64,000 bases of DNA from Hyalella azteca (Eukaryota; Arthropoda; Malacostraca; Amphipoda; Hyalellidae): contig NW_025937263.1 of assembly GCF_000764305.2 (NCBI RefSeq), positions 372,001 to 436,000 of the forward strand, written 5' to 3'. Both the position numbers and the translations under genes were made by a program. Within the stretch, counting starts at the first letter, position 1; each line of letters starts with the position of its first letter. Below, piece by piece: positions 11,801-25,500 of this stretch. The notes under the pieces are model-generated. The model made no database searches, had not been told where the DNA came from, and saw nothing but the letters and a program-made list of their open reading frames with translations.

Positions 11801-14646
11801 ACAAATGTTGCTCAATTATGTTCTCAACATTAAAATAAACTAATTCGATTACATCTACGTGTAATGATCAACCAAAAAGTTTATTCGCCAATATGAAGAA
11901 AATGAGACACTAAAGTAGGAAAAGAGCTCAAACGAAATTGATAATTCTTTACCTAATTAAAAGGTAACAATGGCAATGATGCTGGTTAGTGTAGTACAAT
12001 ATATGAGCTTTTCATATTATAGATTTTTAGATATAATACGTTTTATATCATTTATTATAAGGAACTATGCGTAAGTGTGGTAAATAATTTTAATTTGACC
12101 TAATCCGCCGATTACAGTTATAGGGAGCGTCCCAGCTAAATAATTTAATACAAGTAAAATAATAATAATATTCCTCTTAAAAATATACATACTGAAAGTA
12201 TAAATATAACTATATAAAATAATATATGACGAAAATAAAACTCCCATTATTTTTTATCCAATTTTCAGTCGGTCATTCAATTAAGATTTTAACAAGTAAA
12301 CATGATCGAAGGACTCGCACGTAATACTTTATCCATTCATTTTAAGGTGCCGGCAGTTACTATTGTATCAACTAAAACAAAATCAATTCGCTGTATAAGC
12401 ATAGATTATTTCGGTAACTATGCGGTAACTTTGCATCGAAGAAACAAGCCCTGCATGACTGAGAAACGAAGACTACTGTTCCGATGAAGAGGAAACGAGT
12501 TTGTGTCTCTGGACCAGTATGCCAAGGACCACAAACTCAATAGTTGTAAACGGCAACCTCATGACGTCACATAATAAGAATTGCCGCTTAGCTGCAACAG
12601 TCCTGAGATTTTTTGAGCGCCTTTTGGTGGCAAAAAGGAAAATGAGGGCTGAAATAATACTGGACTAGCGTTGCGGCGCCGATGCCTTGACCACGTTGTG
12701 CTGAACTCATCGCCCGTATGAAATTCTCAAACTCATTTCTACCTTAAGGCCTTAGTTTTTCAAAAAAAAACGAATGATTGCCAAACGTAACGATCGGCAG
12801 AATATCCCTACATTATTTTAGAGGTCACGTTCATTCTACGAGATTAATTGTTTTCTATCATAATACTGAGTTTTTGTTGATCAGGAAATTTTTCTGCGGA
12901 ACTGCGAACGCAAACCAAATGCACTGATACCGGGGATTCGGATCCTGATTCCCTGATGCTGTGTTCTTGCCTTAATGATGATCAAATTCCTGAATGCGGT
13001 CTGCTCTTGGTTCAGAACTTCTAATATGTCATTTATTCAATTTTTTTGAGATGTCTCGGTCATTGATTGATTTTGCATAATAAATCGAAAATCCTCAAGG
13101 ACTTGTGGGCTCAATCCATATGGCTCTCCGCCTTGGTTATTGAGTGCAGCACCGACCTCCAGCAACATCTCCATTCACTTCCAACGTCGGCGCACTATTG
13201 CAACAAAAAGAACATGACCAAAAAGAACATTGCAAAAGCGTAAAACATGACCTGCTGTGTACACGCCGACAGTTCGCTAATTCTCAGTACAAAGACAGTT
13301 CACCTGTTGCTCTTGTTCGACAGCGAATACAGTGGCTTAAAACTGCCCGCTGCAATCTGGATAAAAGTAGTGGGAATCACATAGGATTGAAGAAATCTGG
13401 CAATCACATATTTCGGCAAAATATTTATTTCCTATCGAGTGAAAATATCGAGCTTTATCGCTTTTCCTGCTGTGAATGATATTTTCAGATAATTGTAATA
13501 GTGAAAAATATCTGTAGGTATCTAAATAAGTTACTATCGGCTGTACATTAAATTAGAGTCTTACGACTGGAAAAAGGCAAAAAAGACGTTATCCAACGAT
13601 AAAAGTAAAATCATGACTAATTCGAACGATCAATTCAACACCAAAAAGCGAGGTAGCTTCAAGCTGAGGCACAATGTCACAGTTGTTGGCCAAAAAGCCC
13701 AGCCGCTATCCATGTCATTGCATCGTATGGGATTCGGAAGTTCGAAGTGCTTTCCGCTCTCACAACCTCAAGTCCAACTGCTCTGCGGCAACGGCATCAG
13801 TGGAAAACTCGGTAACGTTAATGCCCGAAGCGAAGTGGAAGCAACTCTCATCATGTGGAGTATAATTTGAGTTTTCCCAAAAAATGTTATCAAATACACT
13901 TATGCTTGTCCAGAGTTTTTTTTTTATTGGTGGCCTTGAAATTCTGATAAAGTAATCAAATGTATACATTTCAATAAAAAAAATATTTTCGTTAATAGAT
14001 TGGTCTAAATTTTATTTAAATCGCGTTGTGAATTGATTTCGTCCAACTCATAGTTCAAGGAATGGTAGTCATGCAGTCAGCATTAAATGTTCATCGGGGC
14101 CCGGTGACTCTTTCCTTTTAATTAACTAAATAGCTTTCAGGAAATACGAAATGATTCCTTCAATAATTGCAGGAAGAGGATGCTTGGCCACGGAGCGAAG
14201 GCATGCGATATTAGCCGCCTCTTGTGGGCAGATGCAAGCGGCTATTATTGGAAATGGTTATGATGGCGATAAACTGTCAAAACTAAAAAATGGATGGGTT
14301 AGAGGTTAGGTCTTCAAACCACTGGTTCCGTGTATCAAAATATAAAATTGCAGGGAACGGGGTTGCGTTGAGCTTAAATCAACAGTATTTATTTTTATTC
14401 GAATATTTCCGAATATTTTTCAGCAATCAAATTACTAAATCTCACTTTGATTTATTACCCACTTGCAAATTGCATTGCGATGTTTCACCCAGAAAACGAA
14501 CATCTAGTTTGAAAATAGGGTCAATTCGAAACTGGACAATAACATACACTCTAGGTTCATGAATTCATAGAAATCATGAGATAAGCCCAATGCGTTAGAC
14601 GAAGAATTATACTAATATGTCTGATGATTACTGGCTTTAGACTTAC
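8896..14646. other. Unassigned, probably intronic
   Basis: AT-rich, with no sustained coding signal except the candidate splice structure at 10607-10644. Scattered short frames look random. Confidence 0.4.
10607..10644 (-). other. Candidate short exon with a ratchet-type (recursive) splice site
   Basis: On the minus strand TCTCCTTTTTCAG is followed at once by GTGAGT (junction 10645/10644). A strong acceptor therefore abuts a regenerated donor, the structure of a recursive-splicing ratchet point. A second donor, TTG|GTGAGC, lies 38 nt on, defining a GC-rich 38-nt segment like a recursive-splice exon. It lies on the strand of the proposed long first intron of the channel gene. Sequence pattern only. 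Confidence 0.35.
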
Positions 14647-14895
14647 CCGTTCGCGCCTAGCATACTTGTACAGGCCGGTGTAGGTATAATACTTCCAGAC
14701 GAATTTGTTCCACATGTGTTTCATCGAGAAACTAGGCCAGGCCTCACGAGGCCTCTTCTTGACCAGGCACTCGCAATAGAGGCCTCCCTTGAGGCAATAC
14801 CTGACGTGGCGGTCGTTCAAAGAGATACTCGAGGTGCGGAAAGTGCGGCGACGAAAACTTTGTTTCACACGAGTTTTATTGCAGCTTCTCTTCGA
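14647..14895 (-). CDS. Candidate internal exon, product not recognised
   Basis: Seen: 83 open codons from acceptor TTTTAATCAG (junction 14896/14895) to donor CGG|GTAAGT (14647/14646), phase 0 at both ends. The reading frame is strongly G/C at third positions (for example CTC AAG GGA GGC CTC TAT TGC GAG TGC CTG) inside AT-rich DNA, which is the signature of real coding sequence. The peptide is basic and aromatic, with RYCLKGGLYCECLVKK followed by a W/Y/K-rich segment ending in GLYKYARRER. I do not recognise the family. It shares strand and phase with the channel exon at 43.5 kb, but nothing in it looks like a sodium-channel segment. The 3' boundary is firmer than the 5' one; the open frame continues upstream to about 14925. 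Confidence 0.5.
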
Positions 14896-15251
14896 CTGAT
14901 TAAAATATCGAAGAGATTTGCTCATTTTGCAAAAGATTCAGTAATAAACTTTGGAATTGGAGGTAATTCTTTAACATGGAGATTACTTTGTTCCTCGCAA
15001 TAAAATTCATTGCTCCTAATTTGAAGTTCGTATAACAACCATGCACATTCTTGGACGTCATTCGCATACATATGTAACTTATTTTTAAAAATTTTAGTGA
15101 AAGACTTTCCAAATTGCAGAAATAAAACGTTAAAATTATAAATTAATAGTTAAAATCCATTTAATATGCTATTAAAACTTGGGTCGAGTGTTCGAGATTT
15201 GAGGCTTTAATAAATGATTTAAAGCTCGATGTAATTAATATGTTTCAAATT

Positions 15252-15590
15252 AATTTAAAAATTGCTGGTATATTAGCTATTAATAGGTACGGGTTATCAA
15301 ATACTAGCTATTTAATAGGTGCGGGTTATAAAGCATTAGCTATTAATAGGTACTGGTTATCAAATACTAGCTATTTAATAGGTGCGGGTTATAAAGCATT
15401 AGCTATTAATAGGTANTCAAATAAATTGGCTATTTAATAGGTACGGGTTATCAAATAAATTGGCTATTTAATAGGTACGGGTTATCAAATAAATTGGCTA
15501 TTTAATAGGTACGGGTTATCAAATAAATTGGCTATTTAATAGGTACGGGTTATCAAATAAATTGGCTATTTAATAGGTACGGGTTATAAA
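15252..15590. repeat. 63-bp and 34-bp related tandem arrays with an N
   Basis: Two copies of a 63-bp unit (each two half-units of TAGCTATT-AATAGGT-CGGGTTAT) are followed by about five copies of a 34-bp unit GGCTATTTAATAGGTACGGG plus TTATCAAATAAATT. An N at 15416 joins the two types, suggesting a collapsed array of unknown true length. Confidence 0.9.
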
Positions 15591-16189
15591 ACTATTTTGA
15601 TCATAACCTAAGAACCGTGATCAGCAGTACAGTAACGAGTTGTCGACCTCGTCGGCATGGTTCGAAGAAGGTTCTCGTGGTTCGCAGGCACGGTACTCGT
15701 CCCGAAATTTATCATGAATATTTATGAATAAGAATTGCGAGTACCAGTTCATCTAACAATATCTTTCATCGTTTGTAACATATACATATTCATGTTGAAT
15801 TCGATACCAATTATTCCTTGTTTTTTGGTATGAAATTCTCTGAAAACATTTAACATTTAAATGAACTAATTCACTAATGAAACATGAAGATAATTTCCTT
15901 GGCCGCTTTTTAGTGCACTTATTCCAACTCTCACTACGACGCAAGGTACCCAGCACACTCTTTACGTCACTAGTTATCACCGCGTCGTGCCAGCAATTAG
16001 CACGACAAAAAATTCTGGGCTTTAATTTCTGATGACAATAAATTCTGATGACAAATTACAATAAATATACTATATTCTTTCATAGAAATCGTGAAATTTT
16101 ACGCACATCACATGCAGACGTAACGCAACCACGCAGCGTCGCTTCATTCTAAGACACTGACGCTAAAGCCGCTCCGTAATCCTCTGATA

Positions 16190-16255
16190 TCAGCTGCAGT
16201 TGCCTACAGCTGCATTTGTCTACAGCTGCAGCTGCAGTTGTCTAAAATTTCTGCT
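16190..16255. repeat. Short degenerate repeat of CAGCTGCA units
   Basis: Three to four degenerate units of CAGCTGCAGTTGYCTA. CAGCTG is also an E-box, but the neighbourhood gives no other regulatory evidence. Confidence 0.5.
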
Positions 16256-17155
16256 GCGGACACAAACTATACCGCAGCTCAAGTAAACGAGCAGATTGTG
16301 ACGTACATACCGGCTACTCACCGCAATCAACACTTTGTTCATGCAATGAGACCAAATTTTTTCAGGTTTTCAAGGATGCTAAAAAATCTCGTGATCCGAG
16401 ATGATTAAGAGTAACTCACACCACACATTAAAGGATCACGTTGTATGTAATAAAAATAACCAAATTTAGCTAGTATATCGATTCATATCAATAATTTTAT
16501 CGATTGAAGCAATATCATATAGACATGCGTCTATTGAAAAGGGCTATGAAAGAACATTCATAAAATATCTTCGAGAAATATAACAAAGATTGATGTACAT
16601 AAGTATCATCTGGAAGTAAATGGGGAAGATACGTACAAATACAACTAACTGAATACGCACCAAATAATTGAAAATTATTTTATTCGATGGCTACAGATAA
16701 AAGCAAGCGTACTGCGACTACTCAGAACTATATATAAAGTGGTGTAAAAGGGTCTGTAGAACGGCGAGCACTGAACTTAGAAGTACACGTTCTCATTACA
16801 AATACATAATTTACATGATCGTAATAATTATCGATTTTAATTTAGTATTAATTTGTCATTTGCATATTTTCCCATTACAGCCCTTCAATGTGCACTATAT
16901 AGTTGCGTGCACCAGGCTGTTTGTACAACTTCATGTCAAATAAATGAGCCACTATGTCAACACTTCAGAGATATACTAACACCAGGCGCAGACCGAGACA
17001 ACCTCATTCTCAGAAAAGACGCCATTCTTGCGCAAGCCAGTCATATCAACATGGCAACCCTCTAGGTCTGCCAAATACAAGGTAAATTTAAGGTCATTTT
17101 CAACGATGAACAATTTTACAAATTCAAAATGGTTTTTAGCTCTCACTTGTGGAAA

Positions 17156-17330
17156 AGAGTAACTCGCCTCTCATTAACGGAACAGAGTACCTCGCTTCTC
17201 TCTATAACGAGATAGAGCAACTTGCCTCTCCCTATAACGAGATAGAGCAACTTGCCTCTCCCTTTAACGAGATAGAGCAACTTGCCTCTCCCTATAACGA
17301 GATAGAGCAACTTGCCTCTCACTAACTGGC
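17156..17330. repeat. 30-bp minisatellite
   Basis: About six copies; the core unit is GCCTCTCCCTATAACGAGAT plus AGAGCAACTT. The four central copies are nearly identical and the outer ones diverged. Confidence 0.9.
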
Positions 17331-20300
17331 AGAGAATAATCGACTAATCCACAGCGATGTCGTGCTGGGGAGCTCGCTTTAGGAGAGCTTCATTCCATTA
17401 TAACTACAAATTAATCACCATTAAAGACCTGCATTAGGAAGAATTAATGACGTATGTTCATAGTAAACTATCAGAACAATATACCATCATAAAACAATAT
17501 ACAATAATAAAACAATATATCAGAAAACAACAAACTATCATAAAACAATGAACTATGAGAAAACAATAAAATGTCAGAAAACAATATTACTATCCTAATG
17601 AAACATCGTAGCAATTTCGTAAATATTTATTCTCTATAGACTTAATTGTATTTTTGCTCTATGCCATATGCATAGGGATTATCAAGTATCAAAACTATGT
17701 CCAATGCCGATTCATCGGGGAAAAAATCTACATAAAAAATTTGTACGGCGAAAATGTTTCACAAGTTATTCTATGACCAAATTGTCTATGTATTACAAAC
17801 TTTGTTCAAACGGAGACTTTTTAATTCAGCATTAGCACAGCATCAGACACCAATGGAACATCAAACGTGCTACGTACTCGTTGCTGTTGCAGTCATGTTA
17901 ATCCTTGCTCCTTCCTTTTCTCGACGAGCGTCGGATCGATTGTAAACGAAGCTTGACAAGTTAAGAGTCATTGCAATAAAGCTTTTTAACAAACATCCTT
18001 AACCAAATGTAGCTCATGCCTTCTAGCTCAAGCTAAAAAAACTTATTTACTCTAAATGTGAGTGCAAGTAGCTAGATCCCGCTCCACGCTGGCAGACCAT
18101 CGATCATTGCTCACTTTCAAAGCGAACAATGCCCTCGACTGCCTGTTGTGGAGCATGCAAATAGCATACCCAGTCTGCCCGTGATCAGATAGACTGGCCC
18201 AAAACTTCACTTACACTTATTCCTCAATTCCCTGGATTTTACGACATGCAAGGTAGACGGAAAAAATTCTTTCATTAATGATTTTTTCAGAAGAAATGAA
18301 AAACTGCAAAAAATTAACCGCATTTATTTCAGGAGCCCTAAAATAAGCTGAATTACTAGACACTTTTCCCGTTAAATTCAGCACGAAGATATACAACTCG
18401 TCATCTAGCAATTCATCAAGCAACAACAATGAAATAATAATCCATCAACTGAGAAGAAATGATAAATGTTCAGGTGTTGAATTGAGAACAAAGTTATTCA
18501 GTCGCTAAAACCTATACACAATGGATAAATTGAGAACAATTTATGAACCATGTAAAGCAGCGACAGCGAATAAAAAGGCGGTAAGCTGCACAAACTGAAT
18601 GGAAAAACTGTTGATGCCATCATTGCCAGGCTGCGTAAACAGGCGCAGTTCGTATGCCTCTGGCTAAATATTTTCCCACTTCATCTCTTCAACTATATAT
18701 AACGTTGAATATAGAACCTTGAGCGGTCATCGCGGTTTTCTTGCTCCGAATATGAACTGCTTACTCTGAGAAAATTACTGGAGAACAGCAAACGATTGCA
18801 TGATGAAAACTGTACAAGTAAAATAAATTCGACAAACAATGGAATAATAATTATTAATTATTAGTGTACAGAAAGTAATTAATAATTATCCAATACGACG
18901 CGTGCATAAACTTTCGGTACTATAAAAAATGTTTTCAGTCGTATAGTTTCCCAAGTAGACCAGATGCATCATCGCACCATCATGATGATGCATCACCATC
19001 ATCATGCAGTATTAACTAAGGAAACTAAGGAAACTAAGCACCTATCGCACCTTAGCTACTGTGAGCACTGCGCTGTAACAAGGCTACAAGGTTAAGAGTT
19101 AAAAAACATGCAATTCACTCACGCTACTGAGTCTCCGTCTCGTGAAATAACTCGAAGCAATTGATCAATCATCAAAATAGGAATAACTTTGTCCTATCTA
19201 CGTTAGAAAATCGTACGCTAGATATTAACTTATCAGTACCATTATGCACTCCACGGCGAATGATAATGTAACATAATTTTCATTATTATTTTTAACAAAT
19301 TAATAAAAACTACGCTAAATAGATTACCCAATTCCTTCAGCCGTCCAGAATGTTGCGTATTCGTAGAAATATCAAGTCCTTTCATTGCACCGAGTATTCT
19401 CTGAGTAAGCGAGAATGCGAGCACCAGCAATAGATTTACACAGGTGCTGGAGTTGATATATGGAGCGTCTGATGTTAGAAGAGCTTCCCATCGACCACCG
19501 GCCGCCTCTTGGTGCTAGAGCTGCCTCGAGAGACGCGGCAAGTTCCTTCACTTCTTCATCAACCTAATTTCCTGAGGTCGATTGCCCCTCATTACACCAG
19601 CAGGTTAATGGGCCAATGAGGCCACTCATCACAATGAGCAGGATGTATTCAATACAGCCTGACGCATCTTCAATGAGCAGGCGATCTTCTAGAGAGCCCA
19701 AAAATCTAAGTTTTACAATTATACTGCGGTATTTAAATTATAATGTAAATTACTTACAATCTAAAATACAATTCTTCGAGAAGTTGCACAGATTGAAGAA
19801 ACATTCTAATTTCACTTGTAAAAGTAATCTAGGCTGAAAGTTTTTATGTGAAGTGAATCATGCGTTCAAAGCCAAGCAGAGTTATCGAATTCAAGAAACG
19901 CGAGGAGCAGAAGTCTAGAGCAAAAGCAAAAATTTTCAATTTCATTCATCCGCGTCTAGAAACAAAATTCTATGATTATGGAAGCCGCGCATATAAATCC
20001 TACCTTTTCATACTAGCTTTGAACGCAGAGGAGAAAGAAAATCAGAAGTCGGAAGTAACTCCGACCAATTGACAGCGCAGCAGCCCTACTTGTGAAAAAT
20101 GTAGGAAGTTTCCAAACGAATAAAGAAAATTACAGTCATCACACGAAGTGATCAATTATATGAAGGAGTTTTCGTACCTCGATCCCATTTAATCCCCGTT
20201 TGAATCAAAGGTTTGGCATAATAAACACTTTAAACTTCTCAACAGAGTCACGTACGGCGCACCTCTATATAGGGGCGGCTGTATAGTCGCCAGAAATACA

Positions 20301-22210
20301 TCAGGCGCCTCATATTTGGAAAATATGATACCAAAAACCCAGTGAAAGAACAATTGAAATCAACTCAGGATAACATTTGGAAAGGATATAAATTGCGCAT
20401 TCTATGATAGAGAATGTCTCAAGATTATCCAAGTTATTATTTCGAATTCTAAAAAACTTCAGCGCCAAACCTGTCCTTCAAAATGCTAAGCGCCTCCACA
20501 TTTCGATCGACAGCGTTTGCTTGAACTTGACGACCTGTTTTAGAAATTTTCCCAGTATTTCACTTGTTGTATTGCTAGAATTTGACGGAACTCTATTTGT
20601 ATCATCAGAAAGCAAACTTACAAAATTTTATGACGTGTAAATCAATATTACCATTTTCCAACTCAGACGAACACGGATTTTTCCGTTAATTTAAGTTCCC
20701 CCATGCCAGAAAGAATTAATATTTTTAAAACTATTCTAAACTGAAGATATGTTTTATAAAAGTTGACCGAAACGCAACTCGACAGCTGTAGGAATTTATT
20801 TTATGGTCACAACGAGGTGAAGTGGTTGTTCCTATCCATAAAACAGCGCTTAATGGTCGAGAAATAGCAGCGTGATACAGGCCGGTCATGCAAGGCCTTA
20901 CATCTGGCACCGCATTGTCGTTACTGCTTCACTCGCGACAGCAAAGTTATGTTTTTTGCTGCTGCACTAGCACTTGGTTTATCCTGCACCGAAATGGTAG
21001 CAACTTAGCCATGCAGAATGCTTCGAGGGTTGGAGCTTATTATGTAAATATATTATATATATATCCATATTGTATAAAATATACATATTATTTATATTAT
21101 AACATAAAAAACCTAAATGTACGAGTATACATTGTGAACAAGCGAGAGTGGTTGTTTTAAAGTTGGCACAATTGGACACTTTTTTGGCAAATAGGAATAT
21201 TTTTTTGCGATTGAGAAGGCAAAGGATTTTATAAAAAACTTGAGTTCATTTCAGCATGGCTTGGGAAAGTTAGGCGAGGCGATATAGTTGGAATTTTATT
21301 TGGCCATTCGTACCATTCAAAACACCGTTGGTTTCATAAGATCAATTATCGTCATTGAGTTTAAGACGATTTTTATTATTACTTCTGAGCAAATAAGTTA
21401 CAGCGAAGATGTGTTTGAGAACATTTAAATTATTCAACCATCTCATCATCCCGGAACGATAGACCAAAATAAAACAGATCACTGCACGTTATGTATACTT
21501 ATAAACCAATAAGTAATCAGAAATTGCTGCGGATGGCATGAATATCACAGACCCGGTCAACGACTTGTAACACTCGTTGCCTTGCCATCATTTACACTTA
21601 AAGAACCTCTAGGCTAAGTCGTGGTCAACTCGAGCGTTAAATCAGGCATTTAAGCTTCTTAACTCAAGTCACTGCCCGTCAAGTTCGAGATCCAAGCACG
21701 AACCACAAGTTCTTGCCATGGCTAAGTTGCGGATCCGACCAATTACTCGTGAAGTTGGGCCGTTTTTCACAGGATAGAGGCAATTGCGAGACACGATACT
21801 GAAGAAGTCCAATAAACAGCGATGGCGTTTTGTTTTGCGCCTCTTAGGGGCCAAAACTTTGATACGCTCTCAGCTGCCAATAGCCAACAATGTAGCACCG
21901 AGCAGCGCGAGTGGGTTGTCGCTCGAGATGCATTGTTTGATTTAGGATGCACACAAGACGAAATAACTACTTATACGTGCATAAGGCGAATGATACGAAA
22001 TAATTCATCATAACTTTATACGAAGAAATGTTGATAAATTGATTGCGTACGAACAAATAATTTTTATTCCGCGGTAATTTTGTAAAATACAGTTGACGAC
22101 CTTATTAAGTAAATTCATTTAACCATTTGTTCATAAAAAAATTAACTTAAGTTTAAACTAACCTGGTGTCGAAATCTACAAAGCAAAATCAGTGGCTATA
22201 AACATACATA
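17331..22210. other. Unassigned
   Basis: No recognisable gene. A 35-codon GC-rich plus-strand frame at 19460-19567 (start MERLMLEELPIDHRPPLG) has coding-like composition but no other support. Confidence 0.35.
18961..19010. repeat. CAT/ATG-rich inverted repeat
   Basis: GATGCATCATC and GATGATGCATC form 11-bp arms around a 10-bp spacer, within a CATCAT simple-repeat tract. Confidence 0.6.
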
Positions 22211-22562
22211 CAGTGGGGAAAAATAAATATTCGTACACTTGAAAAATCGTATTCTAATGTATGTAAGTACACAAACTGAACAGGAGAAGGGATTTATATT
22301 ATGTATAGAGGAGCATTGTATTAAAAAATAGCATCAATAGAAATTAAATCTCAATGCAACAAAAATTAATGCAACATGTTAACTTCTTCGGGTCAAAAAA
22401 GTATTCGTACAAAACAACTTTTGACTAATATTTCACACATAGTATTTTTGAATACTATGCGTCTCTATACATAATTTAAATCACTTTTCCTGTTAAGTTT
22501 GTGTACTTACATACATTAAAATACGATTTTTCAAGTGCACGAATATTTATTTCCCCCCACTG
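22211..22562. mobile_element. Tc1/mariner-like MITE, copy 1
   Basis: 352 bp, starting CAGTGGGGAAAAATAAATAT and ending in its inverse, with a TA dinucleotide on each side. The near-perfect TIRs are about 75 bp, with weaker pairing to about 140 bp, so it is almost one long hairpin. TA duplication and terminal CAGT fit Tc1/mariner. No transposase. Confidence 0.85.
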
Positions 22563-25500
22563 TATATGTCAACTTTTTCATGTAGATAACGCTTCGTACG
22601 GTGGAAATTATTAAGCATATCTTAAAGCAGGGATCCACTGGGCACCTGGCTGGCACACTGCCAACATGCATGCCTATACCCAGGCCGAGGTTTTTCACAT
22701 AAAAACACGAGTTGTTTATTACCCGATAAATTCAAAGAGCGTTTTTCAACGAAAACTAATTGCATATTGAGATGAATACCATAAGGAACAATCTGACAAA
22801 AAAACGCTACCTATCTATTGGATTAATAGATGTCAATGATCGTTATCTTCTCTGGAAAAGTACTACTTTCGCTTGTTTAAGTAACTTGAAGGTTTACACG
22901 GCGTCGCTCGGGATCGATAGTCCCTGTAGTGTTAGAATCTCATCATCCAAAAACCTGTAATTTCGAATCCAATTAAGTATAACCGGGTCATAGTAAAGAT
23001 ATAATCTACCTAGTAAAAAATGCTCGTAAGTTAGACTTAATTTCAAAACCATTAAATTTTGAAAGTTGGCTGACGTTATTTAATATATAATACACATTAT
23101 TCAATCGGACATCACAACAAAAATAGATTAGAAGAACATTGAACTAAAAGATAATACTCGCAATCAGAATCCCCCAATCAAAACTATTATTTACACGAGA
23201 TATCACTACCTTTGTCCAAGTAAAACTCGTGCATGAACTGAAATTAAATAAAATTCGTCGACAATCGAAGCCCATGCGAATTCTGCTAGTTTTCCACTGC
23301 AGTGCTGCCCGTTACACGAGACATTCGTCAACATCAAGCAGATAAGACCTGCACTGAACAACCTTGCCGATGTATCGAACACAAATCAAGGCGAAACTTG
23401 GGCCCAAGGGTAGGACGCTGAAAATGCTGCAACGGAAGACATTTTAACGGAAGACGTTTTTTTAATGCATACTATGGCAACGGAAGACATTTTAACAAAA
23501 ACACCGAAAACTTACAATGGTTAAATCTTTATTGTTTTCAAGCAGTTAAAATGGATATTAGGCAGATGATTGAATATGAAGAGAGATATAATATAAAATT
23601 CGATCAGTTTAAAATTAACGAGTGGTACAATAAATTATGAATAGTAATAACAAAATTCATGCTGAAGAAATATACTCTGGAGTCGGCCTGAATTATAATA
23701 CAATAAAATATTCTATGTGTTAACAACGATAAAAACAAACACAAACTCAAAATAACCATACCATCAGATCTCTGACGATAGGAGGCACCAAAAGTTGACT
23801 AAAGTAACTGTACAATAATTATTATCAATACAGTAAACTTCAAACTAAATCTGGAATCTAAAATATATTCCTCCCCTCCTCTTCAACGCACATGTTTGAG
23901 ACAATTGTTTTATATTTGAAAGATTGAGGGGCAAAAATAAATTAAACCTCCAACGAAAATGAAAATTTAACTTGCTAACAAATTTAGGAGAAGCTCTCAA
24001 TTGTCCAGGAACTGAAAAGCAACCTTCCTAGAATACCTTCGGCCTAATCAAAATGGGAGAGAATGTGCAGAACTATCGAAATTTTGTATTCATCTCAATG
24101 ACGTCTGTGCTCAATTATTCCCGATGACAAATTTGTGCCTATGCGTTCAAAATAAATTATCCACTGATAGTGTTTAAAATTAAAAATAAAATCAACTCCG
24201 CATTAAAATATTGGGGTAAGAACTTTATGCTATTGCGTGCGCGATGATATCGTAAGAGAACAGCACAATGCCAAAGAAATGGTCTCGATCCTTCAATTTA
24301 ACAAGTGTCTACGCCAGCATAAATTGCATGCATGATGAAACACGGTGAACGAAATGCATGACAAGTCAAGTCGTTGACTCGCAGGATCGCGTATAACGAG
24401 CAGCCGTGTGTTTTTCAAAGCAAACTTTCGGATGAGCTAAATGTTTATCGTCGGGCTCTGCAAGTCCTCGACTAGTTAATGAGTTTTTCTTTCTAATTCG
24501 GCGAGAAGCCTTTATCATGAGTGAAATTTCCTATAGCAAGAACAATTCATACTTTGGTTTCCAAGGAGGAATCTTTCAACTCTAGCAAACTATTCATTAA
24601 CGAATATTTCAATGATCAGTTCCGTTTAGATTATTAAGAGAATAATATAAAAAATTATTTTAAAAGATTAAATAAAAATGCAGATAAAATTATTATTTTA
24701 TCGTATGTATTTCTAGTAAAAATCATTGCAATCTCTTCATTTATGTTCTACAAATTTAACATACACCCTTTCTATAGCAATTTTAGAACCGAAATTGTAA
24801 GCAAATAAGTATGCTATTAAGCCTTGCAAACACGAATGGCGGCGTCATCATAAACTCTACGGCCTCTTCACGCCACTCGTGGAGTTCATGAAGTGCTTCC
24901 AGAAGTTGCGCTTGTGAAACAATTACACTGCAGCCGGAAGAGGGAAACTCGACGCAGCAATGGCGCGCACTTTATTGGTTCTAGACAGTCCCTTTAGCTT
25001 CTGAACGGCTGACCCATAAGTGAGTAAGGTCTTGATTTCCTAAATATTAATCGCTGGGCAACAGCGTACAGAGTCTGCTGCGGAATCTCAGCTTCATATC
25101 TTGAAATCTCAGGCTGCAAAATGCTTGAAAAAAATTGCTGCCATTTCCACGAACACAGAATTTTCAAATTTAATAATATGTATATAATAAATATCTATTC
25201 GAATTCTAAACCTAAATTGGAAAGACGTTGAGAAAGTTTCTAATTTAATCACATATTTTCTCTCATTTATAAAACATTTCTCGGGGAGGTTTCAGCACAG
25301 AAATATTTTTGCGGATATCGAACTCGCAAGCGGGGCAGCCTGGCGTTGATTAGATCAACTTGCTTGGTAAAGTATTGGACAAAATGTGCCTGACTATGGC
25401 CTAGCAATGGCTGTTATGACTCAATATTATTTAAAAGATATTGTCCATAAGAAAATTGAACACTAATATAAGCAGGTGATAATTGAGTTTGTAGCTTCAG

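Noticed and set aside
17156..17330. Possible CRISPR-like repeat array (also 40365-40612)
   Set aside because: Units are contiguous with no unique spacers; these are eukaryotic minisatellites.
18685..18712. TTCAACTATATATAACGTTGAA resembling the left end of the P-like MITE
   Set aside because: The terminal CATG and second end are missing and there is no target duplication. The likeness is to a short AT-rich core and is probably chance.
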